From Candidatus Luteimonas excrementigallinarum (GTDB lineage Bacteria > Pseudomonadota > Gammaproteobacteria > Xanthomonadales > Xanthomonadaceae): a stretch of 5,280 bases of DNA. Under the pieces are notes generated by a model. It was not told the origin of the DNA and did no database searches. It saw only the letters and a list, made by a program, of their open reading frames with translations. A program made the translations under genes and the position numbers. The stretch's first letter is position 1. Each line of letters begins with the position of its first letter. Below are positions 1 through 4,966 of this stretch, piece by piece. The stretch is taken from assembly GCA_019115725.1 (NCBI GenBank), contig DXCY01000167.1, positions 1 through 5,280 of the forward strand. Direction: 5' to 3'.

Positions 1-944
1 AGGCCCGTCCCAACGGCGCTGCGCTGCGCGTGCTGCCGCCGCTGCTGTATGGCGAAGGTCATCCCTATGCCATCCCGCTCAGCGGCACCGGCACCGAGGC
101 TTCCATCACCTCGCTGACCCGCGATGACCTGCTGGCCTATCACCGCGACTGGATCCGCCCCGAGGGCGCGACCCTGATCGTGGTCGGCGACACCACCCTG
201 GACGAGGTGGTGCCGCTGCTGGAAACGCACTTCGGCGACTGGCGCGGGGAAGGCCCCGCACCGGCGACTCCGGCCGTGGGCGGCGTGGAGCGCCCGCAGG
301 CATCACGCGTGTTCCTGATCGACCAGCCCGGCGCGGTCCAGGCCAACATCTTCGCCGGCCAGCTGGTGCCGCCCACCACCGACCCGGGCAGCATCCGTTT
401 CCACATGGCCAACGCGGTGCTGGGCGGCGCGTTCTCCTCGCGCCTGAACATGAACCTGCGCGAGGACAAGGGCTGGTCCTACGGGGCCTACACCATGGCC
501 GTCGGCGCGGTGGGGCCGCGGCCGTGGATGGCCTACTCGGCGGTGCAGATCGACCGCACCGCGGATTCGCTGCAGGAAATGGCAGGCGAGATCAGCCGCT
601 ATGCCGATGGCAGCGTGCCGGCCACAATCGACGAGGTGGAGCTGATCCGCGCCCAGGAGATCCGCGGCCTGCCGGGCTCGTATGAAACCGCGCGTTCGGT
701 ACTGGGCGAGATCGGCGGGATGGTGCGCTTCAGCCGTCCGGACGACTACGTGTTCCAGCGCCGGGCCGAGATCGAGGCGATGACTCCCGAACAGGTGAAC
801 GCCGCCGCCGCGGGGCTGGATCCGTCCGCCCTGACCTGGGTGGTAGTGGGTGACCTGTCGCAGATCGAACAGCCGATCCGCGCGCTGGGCCTGGGCGAGG
901 TGTCGGTGATCGACGCCGACGGCAATCCGGTCAGCGACGACTGA
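1..944 (+). CDS. M16 (insulinase-like) zinc peptidase, C-terminal part, 5' end outside window
   Basis: The reading frame is open from the left edge (first full codon at 3) to TGA at 942-944, giving about 313 visible residues. The stretch LLYGEGHPYA followed by a Gly-Thr turn, DDLLAYHRDWIRP and LIVVGD is the usual second half of an M16 half-domain. After a linker comes the second half-domain, with AVLGGAFSSRLNMNLRED and then KGWSYGAY (about 456-491), the Arg/Tyr signature that helps bind substrate in M16 peptidases. The protein ends with the typical WVVVGD strand. The zinc motif HxxEH would lie upstream, so I cannot tell whether this copy is catalytic or the inactive partner repeat. Related xanthomonad proteins are, from memory, about 950 residues with two M16 repeats and a signal peptide for the periplasm. 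A GTG at 30 is in frame, but homology starts before it, so it is not the start. M16 assignment is firm; substrate unknown. Confidence 0.93.
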   Translation, partial: ARPNGAALRVLPPLLYGEGHPYAIPLSGTGTEASITSLTRDDLLAYHRDWIRPEGATLIVVGDTTLDEVVPLLETHFGDWRGEGPAPATPAVGGVERPQASRVFLIDQPGAVQANIFAGQLVPPTTDPGSIRFHMANAVLGGAFSSRLNMNLREDKGWSYGAYTMAVGAVGPRPWMAYSAVQIDRTADSLQEMAGEISRYADGSVPATIDEVELIRAQEIRGLPGSYETARSVLGEIGGMVRFSRPDDYVFQRRAEIEAMTPEQVNAAAAGLDPSALTWVVVGDLSQIEQPIRALGLGEVSVIDADGNPVSDD

Positions 945-960
945 CCGCGGCCTGACGCAC

Positions 961-994
961 GCCGTTCCCTCCTCCTGAACGGGGGAGGGACGGC
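961..994 (+). terminator. Strong hairpin after the M16 peptidase gene, without a T-run
   Basis: Left arm 961-975 pairs with right arm 981-994 around a five-base loop (TGAAC). There are 14 pairs, one of them G-T, with a single bulged T at 966. It starts 16 bases after the stop codon. No run of T follows (the next bases are AGTCCCGCG), so it does not fit the classical intrinsic terminator. It may work with Rho or protect the 3' end of the mRNA. The pairing is read directly; the function is inferred. Confidence 0.5.
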
Positions 995-1017
995 AGTCCC
1001 GCGCAGGGCCGGAACAG

Positions 1018-1046
1018 TTGCTACCCGGGGTGCCAGCCAGCACTAT
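1018..1046 (+). promoter_or_regulatory. Weak candidate promoter for the DUF4156 lipoprotein gene
   Basis: TTGCTA at 1018-1023 and CACTAT at 1041-1046 are separated by 17 bases, the ideal sigma-70 spacing, but match the consensus hexamers only 4/6 and 3/6. A start site near 1053 would give a short leader before the ATG at 1076. This is the best pair I find in the 945-1075 gap, and could still be chance. Confidence 0.2.
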
Positions 1047-1075
1047 CACCGGGTCCACAGACCGGTATCCCTGCG

Positions 1076-1387
1076 ATGCGACAGTTGCTGCTGCTTCTCT
1101 TCCTCACCCCTGTCCTGGGTGCCTGTACCTGGGTGCATATGGCGCCCGGCGCCAGCGCGGTCCGCATCGCGCCCTCGGCGCCCACCGGCTGCCAGAAGCT
1201 GGGCGAGGTGGAGGTCTCGGTGAAGCACAGCATCGCCTTCATCGAGCGCAACCAGCTGCGGGTCCAGGACGAGCTGGAAACCCTGGCCCGCAACGAGGGC
1301 CCCGGCCTTGGCGCCGACACCATGCACGCCATGACCGAGCCGCTCAACGGCACCCAGCGCTTTGCGGCGTGGCGCTGCGGGGGCTGA
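1076..1387 (+). CDS. DUF4156-type small outer-membrane lipoprotein
   Basis: This 103-residue protein begins with a short lipoprotein signal: one Arg, a Leu-rich core (residues 4-10), then the lipobox LGAC at 14-17, so Cys17 would be lipidated. The residue after it is Thr, not Asp, which favours sorting to the outer membrane. The mature part follows the DUF4156 pattern: CTWV at the new N-terminus, a Val-Arg strand, CQKLGEVEVSVK (39-50), FIERNQ (55-60), an acidic helix ending in ETLARNE (68-74), GADT (79-82) and a C-terminal Cys. Cys39 and Cys101 are the only other cysteines and could form a disulfide in the periplasm. No good Shine-Dalgarno precedes the ATG at 1076, but the signal peptide starts exactly there. 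Function is unknown for the family. It stands alone, 131 bases from each neighbour. The family call is by remembered sequence pattern. Confidence 0.85.
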   Translation: MRQLLLLLFLTPVLGACTWVHMAPGASAVRIAPSAPTGCQKLGEVEVSVKHSIAFIERNQLRVQDELETLARNEGPGLGADTMHAMTEPLNGTQRFAAWRCGG

Positions 1388-1398
1388 GTGATGACTGC

Positions 1399-1417
1399 GC
1401 CCGCGCCCGACGCGGGC
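1399..1417 (+). terminator. GC-only hairpin just after the DUF4156 gene
   Basis: A perfect 7-bp stem (GCCCGCG at 1399-1405, CGCGGGC at 1411-1417) encloses the loop CCCGA, starting 12 bases past the stop at 1387. No T-run follows. In such GC-rich DNA short GC stems arise easily by chance, so this is a weak terminator candidate. Confidence 0.3.
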
Positions 1418-1460
1418 CGGCCATCGGCAAAATCCTGAACGGGAAAGTGGTGAAAAATGC

Positions 1461-1485
1461 ACCGGCGGCCGGAAGCCGGTAACAT
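1461..1485 (+). promoter_or_regulatory. Inverted repeat and possible -10 box upstream of oleA
   Basis: ACCGGC (1461-1466) and GCCGGT (1475-1480) form a perfect 6-bp inverted repeat with an 8-base spacer. Overlapping its right end is TAACAT (1480-1485), a 4/6 match to the -10 consensus, placed to start transcription about 27 bases before the oleA ATG. No convincing -35 hexamer lies 16-18 bases upstream. The rest of the 1388-1518 gap shows nothing better. The arrangement would suit a promoter with an overlapping operator, but that is inference. Confidence 0.22.
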
Positions 1486-1518
1486 GACTCCTCTTTTGTC
1501 TCCGTATCCGGTACCGCC

Positions 1519-2535
1519 ATGCTGTTCCAACACGTCGCCATCGCCGGCCTGGCCCATATCGACGCACCGCGCCGGCTCACGAGCGATGAAATCAACGCCC
1601 GGCTCAAGCCCACCCTTGACCGCCTCGGCATCCGGATCGACGTGTTCAACGACATCGCCGGCATCCACGCGCGACGGCTGTGGGACGGCGACGTGCAGGC
1701 CTCCGACGCCGCTACCCTGGCGGGCGTGAAGGCGCTGGCCGACGCCGGTATCGATCCGGACAAGGTCGGCCTGCTGGTCAACACCTCGGTCAGCCGCGAC
1801 TACCTGGAGCCGTCCACGGCCTCGATCGTCAGCGGCAACCTCGGCCTGCCGGATACCTGCCAGAACTTCGACGTGGCCAACGCCTGCCTGGCGTTCATCA
1901 ACGGCATGGATATCGCCGCCCGCATGATCGAGCGCGGCGAAATTGAATACGCCCTGATCGTCGATGGCGAAACCGCGGACCTGGCCTACGAGAAGACCAT
2001 CGAGCGCATGTCCCGCGACGACGTCACCGCCGAGGACTTCCGCAACGAGATGGCGACCCTGACCCTGGGTTCCGGCGCCGCCGCCATGGTCATGGCGCGG
2101 GCGGAGCTTGCTCCCGGTGCGCCGCGCTACAAGGGCGGCGTGACCCGTGCGGCCACCGAATGGAACAAGCTGTGCCGCGGCAATCTGGACGGCATGATCA
2201 CCGACACCCGCCTGCTGCTGATCGAAGGCGTGAAGCTGGCCCAGAAGACCTTCCAGGTGGCCACTCAGAAGCTTGGCTGGGTGGCCAGCGAGCTGGATGA
2301 GTTCGTCATCCACCAGGTCAGCAAGGCCCACACCAAGGCCTTCACCAAGGCCATGGGCATCGACCCGAAGAAGGTCATGACCATCTTCGGCGAGCACGGC
2401 AATATCGGCCCGGCCTCGGTGCCGATCGTGCTCAGCAAGCTGCGCGAGGAAGGCCGCCTGAAGAAGGGCAACCGCATCGCCCTGCTGGGCATCGGCTCGG
2501 GACTGAACTGCTCGATGGCCGAGGTGGTCTGGTAA
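1519..2535 (+). CDS. oleA: OleA, acyl-CoA condensing thiolase-fold enzyme of olefin synthesis
   Basis: OleA performs a non-decarboxylative Claisen condensation of two long-chain acyl-CoAs to a beta-keto acid, the first step to long-chain cis-olefins. It is a cytosolic thiolase-superfamily dimer related to FabH. The 338 residues match the length and, as I recall it, most of the sequence of Xanthomonas campestris OleA. The nucleophile is Cys123 in VANAC; His265 (FVIHQ) and Asn295 (GEHGN) are the other FabH-like active-site residues. Glu97 (DYLEPST) is the glutamate that reaches into the partner subunit's active site. All sit 20 below published numbers (143, 285, 315, 117). The C-terminal GIGSGLNCSMAE is typical. 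The ATG at 1519 is the only possible start: an in-frame TAA lies at 1480-1482 with no ATG, GTG or TTG between. No clear Shine-Dalgarno is present. Automated pipelines often call this gene 3-oxoacyl-ACP synthase III, which would be misleading here. Confidence 0.97.
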   Translation: MLFQHVAIAGLAHIDAPRRLTSDEINARLKPTLDRLGIRIDVFNDIAGIHARRLWDGDVQASDAATLAGVKALADAGIDPDKVGLLVNTSVSRDYLEPSTASIVSGNLGLPDTCQNFDVANACLAFINGMDIAARMIERGEIEYALIVDGETADLAYEKTIERMSRDDVTAEDFRNEMATLTLGSGAAAMVMARAELAPGAPRYKGGVTRAATEWNKLCRGNLDGMITDTRLLLIEGVKLAQKTFQVATQKLGWVASELDEFVIHQVSKAHTKAFTKAMGIDPKKVMTIFGEHGNIGPASVPIVLSKLREEGRLKKGNRIALLGIGSGLNCSMAEVVW

Positions 2536-2564
2536 GTCGATGACCGCACGCGGTTTGAACAGTG

Positions 2565-2588
2565 GGGCCGGCTTGTCCGGCCCTTGTT
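2565..2588 (+). terminator. Intrinsic-terminator-like hairpin after oleA
   Basis: GGGCCGG (2565-2571) pairs perfectly with CCGGCCC (2577-2583) around the loop CTTGT, and the tail TTGTT follows at once. It begins 29 bases after the oleA stop. It is the only hairpin in the window joined directly to a T-rich tail, though the tail is short and interrupted by a G. It may end or attenuate oleA transcription before the transporter gene. Confidence 0.5.
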
Positions 2589-2622
2589 GCATCTGCGCGC
2601 CGGGGCAATGGCGCGCGCGGCC

Positions 2623-2637
2623 GTGATGGGCGATCAC
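2623..2637. promoter_or_regulatory. Short inverted repeat just before the transporter start codon
   Basis: GTGAT (2623-2627) and ATCAC (2633-2637) form a perfect 5-bp inverted repeat with a 5-base spacer, ending five bases before the ATG at 2643. It occupies the place where a ribosome binding site would be. It could be a small operator or a leader hairpin limiting translation, or chance. It resembles a CRP/Clp site but the half-site spacing (GTGA-N7-TCAC) is one base too long. Confidence 0.2.
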
Positions 2638-2642
2638 TGAGC

Positions 2643-3422
2643 ATGGAATTCGGGGCGGATGTGCTGGCATGGCTGGCGCTGGCGGCTTTCCTTGCCGGCA
2701 CCATCGATGCGATGGCCGGGGGCGGCGGGCTGATTGCGATCCCGGCCCTGCTCGCCGCCGGGGTGCCGCCGGTGCAGGCGATCGCCACCAACAAGGTGCA
2801 GTCCAGCTTCGGCACCGCCAGCGCGGTGCTGACCTTCGCGCGCCAGGGAAGGATCGATTTCCGCCGGTTCCTTCGGCCCGCCATCGCCGCGTTCGTCGGC
2901 TCCGCCGGCGGCGCGCTCACGCTGCAGGTGGTGGATCCCTCGTTCCTGATGGGCCTGGTGCCGGTACTGCTGGTGGCCACCGCCGCCTATTTCCTGTTCG
3001 GTCCCAAGGCCAGCGAAACCGATACCCGCGCGCGCCTGGGTCACACGGCGCTGGTCACGATTGCCTTCGCCATCGGCTTCTACGACGGCTTCTTCGGCCC
3101 CGGCACCGGCTCGTTCATGGCCACCGCGCTGGTGGCGCTGTTCGGGATGGGCCTGATCTCGGCCACCGCCCACACCAAGCTGCTCAACCTCGCCAGCAAC
3201 CTGGCCGCGCTGGCCACCCTGATGGTGGGCGGCTACGTGCTGTGGAAGGTGGGGCTGGTGATGGCCATGGCCAGCGTGGCCGGCGGTCAGCTGGGCGCCC
3301 GCCTGGCCGTGCGCGTGGGTGGCCGTGCCATCCGCCCGCTGCTGGTGGTGATGTCGCTGGCGCTGACCGCAAAGCTGCTGTCGGACCCAGCCAATCCGCT
3401 GACCGCTTTCCTGCTGGGTTGA
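2643..3422 (+). CDS. yfcA: TSUP (TauE/SafE) family membrane transporter, YfcA-like
   Basis: This 259-residue, strongly hydrophobic protein is an inner-membrane transporter of the TSUP family, whose known members move sulfite, sulfoacetate, sulfolactate or similar organic anions. The two family repeats are clear: GTIDAMAGGGG (19-29) with ATNK (48-51) in the first, and GFYDGFFGPGTGSF (145-158) with AHTKLLN (176-182) in the second. Hydrophobic stretches fit about eight membrane segments, and RPLLVVMSLALTAKLL (231-246) is the usual last one. These motifs closely follow E. coli YfcA, whose substrate is unknown. I chose the ATG at 2643 because homology begins there; an in-frame GTG at 2562 would add an arginine-rich, non-membrane leader and falls inside the hairpin. 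The gene lies 107 bases after oleA and 81 before oleB. Its substrate and any tie to olefin synthesis are unknown; the symbol reflects homology only. Confidence 0.92.
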   Translation: MEFGADVLAWLALAAFLAGTIDAMAGGGGLIAIPALLAAGVPPVQAIATNKVQSSFGTASAVLTFARQGRIDFRRFLRPAIAAFVGSAGGALTLQVVDPSFLMGLVPVLLVATAAYFLFGPKASETDTRARLGHTALVTIAFAIGFYDGFFGPGTGSFMATALVALFGMGLISATAHTKLLNLASNLAALATLMVGGYVLWKVGLVMAMASVAGGQLGARLAVRVGGRAIRPLLVVMSLALTAKLLSDPANPLTAFLLG

Positions 3423-3468
3423 GAAGCGCCGCCGAGGCTGCGGACACGTCGGGTGGACCCGGCCGGCC

Positions 3469-3474
3469 TACAAT
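3469..3474 (+). promoter_or_regulatory. Candidate -10 box upstream of oleB
   Basis: TACAAT matches the sigma-70 -10 consensus in 5 of 6 positions and sits 29 bases before the oleB ATG, in an otherwise GC-rich 81-base gap. No good -35 hexamer is at 16-18 bases; CGGACA at 3441-3446 is 22 bases away. It could give oleB its own start, independent of the transporter gene. Confidence 0.3.
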
Positions 3475-3503
3475 TGGCAGCCTTGCCCACGTCCCGTTGC
3501 CGC

Positions 3504-4427
3504 ATGAACTTCCCCGATTACCCCGCCACCCGCCACCGTTTCCAGGTCCGCCCCGGCATCGAGATGTCCTATCTCGACGAAGGCCCGCGCGACGGCGAGG
3601 TGGTGGTGATGGTCCACGGCAATCCGTCGTGGAGCTACTACTGGCGGCACCTGGTGAACGGGCTGAGCAAACCAGTTGATGGCAAGGGCTACCGCTGCAT
3701 CGTGCCCGACCACGTCGGAATGGGCCTGTCGGACAAGCCGGATGACGCGCCGAAGGCACTGCCGCGATACGACTACACGCTCCAGTCGCGGGTCGATGAC
3801 CTCACCGCGCTGCTCGATCACCTGGGTATCGACGGTCCGGTGACACTGGCGGTGCATGACTGGGGCGGGATGATCGGCTTCGGCTGGGCGCTGTCGCATC
3901 AGGCGCAGGTGCAGCGGCTGGTGATCCTCAATACGGCCGCCTTCCCGATGCCGGAGGCGAAGACGGTGCCGTGGCAGCTGGCGCTGGGGCGTGATTACAA
4001 CGTGGGCGAGATGGTGATCCGCGGCTTCAACGCCTTCTCCTCCGGCGCATCACGCCTGGGGGTGGAGCGGAAGATGCCGCCGGAGGTTCGCCGTGCCTAC
4101 GTGGCGCCCTATGACAGCTGGAAGAACCGCATTTCCACGGTGCGCTTCATGCAGGACATCCCGCTCTCGCCCGCGGACCGCGCCTGGCCGCTGCTGGAGG
4201 AATCCGGAAAACGCCTGCCCGAGTACGCCGGGCTGCCCGCGTTCATCGGCTGGGGACTGAAGGACTTCGTGTTCGATCATCTGTTCCTGGACCGCTTCAA
4301 GGCAGACCTGCCGGGCGCCGAGGTGATGGCCTTCGACGATGCCGGCCATTACGTGCTCGAGGACAAGCACGAGGTGCTGGTGCCGGCGATCCGGCGCTTC
4401 CTCGACACCCACCCCCTCCAGGCCTGA
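3504..4427 (+). CDS. oleB: OleB, beta-lactone decarboxylase of olefin synthesis (alpha/beta-hydrolase)
   Basis: OleB converts the cis-beta-lactone made by OleC into a cis-alkene and CO2; in X. campestris it works in a complex with OleC and OleD. The protein is 307 residues, normal for a haloalkane-dehalogenase-like alpha/beta-hydrolase. Visible elements are the oxyanion segment HGNPSWSYYW (38-47), the turn PDHVGMGLSDKP (68-79), the nucleophile elbow HDWGG with Asp119 and Trp120, a cap region (about 145-230), a second acidic residue Asp254 in WGLKDFVF, and the catalytic His282 in DAGHYVLED. Asp instead of Ser as nucleophile is expected for OleB and for haloalkane dehalogenases, which explains frequent mislabelling; oleA nearby decides for OleB. 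I chose ATG 3504 (MNFPDYP) because upstream in-frame sequence from 3453 overlaps the candidate promoter and lacks family features. No Shine-Dalgarno is seen. The next gene converges on it with only 10 bases between. Confidence 0.93.
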   Translation: MNFPDYPATRHRFQVRPGIEMSYLDEGPRDGEVVVMVHGNPSWSYYWRHLVNGLSKPVDGKGYRCIVPDHVGMGLSDKPDDAPKALPRYDYTLQSRVDDLTALLDHLGIDGPVTLAVHDWGGMIGFGWALSHQAQVQRLVILNTAAFPMPEAKTVPWQLALGRDYNVGEMVIRGFNAFSSGASRLGVERKMPPEVRRAYVAPYDSWKNRISTVRFMQDIPLSPADRAWPLLEESGKRLPEYAGLPAFIGWGLKDFVFDHLFLDRFKADLPGAEVMAFDDAGHYVLEDKHEVLVPAIRRFLDTHPLQA

Positions 4428-4444
4428 TCCCGGGCCATCAGGCC
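4421..4444. terminator. Perfect inverted repeat holding both stop codons of two convergent genes
   Basis: GGCCTGAT (4421-4428) and ATCAGGCC (4437-4444) pair perfectly across the 8-base spacer CCCGGGCC. The left arm contains the oleB stop (TGA, 4425-4427), the right arm the stop of the minus-strand gene (4438-4440), and each gene ends in GCC TGA. The symmetry suits a bidirectional terminator or mRNA 3'-end hairpin for both strands. There is no T-run on either side, so the role is inferred. Confidence 0.45.
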
Positions 4445-4863
4445 GCGATTGGCGGTCGCGCGGGCGGTGGCTGCGGGCCGCTGCGATCGTCCGGACCGTC
4501 GTCGTTGGCGGTCTCTCCCTGCCAGGCCCAGTCGGCGACGGTCAGTGGGGCCAGGCCGTGGGCGATGCGGGCCCTGTCGCACTGTCCGCTCGCGCTTCCG
4601 TGCTCCCACGACGCTTCCACTTCCCGGCACACCGAGGGCCGCTGCGGATGGATGGTGCAGCGCGAGCGCACGCCGATCTCCGCATCCAGCGCCACGCAGC
4701 GCACGGGTGTACTGCGGGTGCCGCGCATGCACAGCTGGTGCGGATCAAGCCGCTCGGCCAGCGCGGCCGGCACGCCGCCGGGGGTGGAGTCATCCAGCTC
4801 CAGCCAGTGGAAGGCCACGCGGTAGTGCGCACAGCAGGCGCCGCAACTCAGGCAGGGATGCAT
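4438..4863 (-). CDS. YkgJ-family cysteine-cluster (zinc/iron-chelating) protein
   Basis: The 141-residue protein begins MHPCLSCGACC, the CxxCGxCC hallmark of the YkgJ / CxxCxxCC family, thought to bind zinc or an iron-sulfur cluster. It has nine cysteines (4, 7, 10, 11, 45, 56, 69, 79, 95). The later ones fall in family-like settings: RCVALD (55-60), SRCTIHPQRPSVCREVE (68-83, with the usual C-x-I-h-x-x-R-P-x-x-C pattern) and QCDRAR (94-99). From about residue 118 the tail turns acidic, then Pro/Arg/Ala-rich, and is probably disordered. The frame is open to 4968, but homology starts at the ATG at 4861-4863, so I use that. No Shine-Dalgarno is seen. Precise function is unknown for the family. 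The gene converges with oleB and is divergent from the OsmC-family gene, 103 bases away. Confidence 0.9.
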   Translation of the reverse strand: MHPCLSCGACCAHYRVAFHWLELDDSTPGGVPAALAERLDPHQLCMRGTRSTPVRCVALDAEIGVRSRCTIHPQRPSVCREVEASWEHGSASGQCDRARIAHGLAPLTVADWAWQGETANDDGPDDRSGPQPPPARPPIAA

Positions 4864-4891
4864 CGTGGAAGCAGGCAGGGAATGGAAGGAA

Positions 4892-4921
4892 ATTTTTCTC
4901 CGCGCGGGGGCGCATGTGCAA
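4892..4921 (-). promoter_or_regulatory. Weak candidate promoter for the ykgJ-like gene
   Basis: Read on the minus strand, TTGCAC (4921-4916) and AAAAAT (4897-4892) are 18 bases apart, matching consensus 3/6 and 4/6. The -10 candidate is the only AT-rich patch in the 103-base divergent gap and would start transcription about 20 bases before the ATG at 4863. The match is poor, so confidence is low. Confidence 0.25.
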
Positions 4922-4954
4922 GGGGGCGGGCGGGTATGGTGAGGGGATCCACCC

Positions 4955-4962
4955 GAGGAGGA
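4955..4962 (+). promoter_or_regulatory. Strong Shine-Dalgarno site of the OsmC-family gene
   Basis: GAGGAGGA contains a full AGGAGG (4956-4961), five bases before the ATG at 4967. It fixes that start and is by far the best ribosome binding site in the window. A possible -10, TATGGT at 4935-4940, lies just upstream but lacks a clear -35. Confidence 0.88.
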
Positions 4963-4966
4963 CACC

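Noticed and set aside
303..1058. A 251-codon minus-strand open frame over the M16 peptidase gene
   Set aside because: Same antisense effect; the plus strand carries clear M16 motifs, and the frame runs through the hairpin at 961-994.
973..1443. Direct repeat TCCTGAACGGG at 973-983 and 1433-1443 flanking the DUF4156 gene
   Set aside because: A few 11-base matches are expected by chance in a window this size, and no other sign of an attachment site or mobile element is present.
2540..2626. A 28-codon open frame after oleA with two adjacent cysteines
   Set aside because: No ribosome binding site and it runs through the terminator-like hairpin; composition is ordinary for GC-rich spacer.
2623..2637. 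Clp/CRP binding site before the transporter gene
   Set aside because: The half-sites GTGA and TCAC are seven bases apart instead of six and the outer T/A bases are missing.
2562..2642. Upstream GTG start for the transporter gene
   Set aside because: The extra 27 residues are Arg/Gly-rich and unlike a membrane protein N-terminus; YfcA-like homology begins at the ATG at 2643, and the GTG falls beside the oleA hairpin.
1021..2670. A 549-codon open frame on the minus strand covering oleA
   Set aside because: It is antisense to the clearly recognised oleA, spans gene boundaries, and its translation is low-complexity Ala/Gly/Asp/His-rich with no domain. Such frames are common in high-GC DNA because of third-position bias on the coding strand.
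3453..3503. Longer start for oleB
   Set aside because: The extra 17 residues have no family similarity and overlap the candidate -10 box; the ATG at 3504 gives a normal OleB N-terminus.
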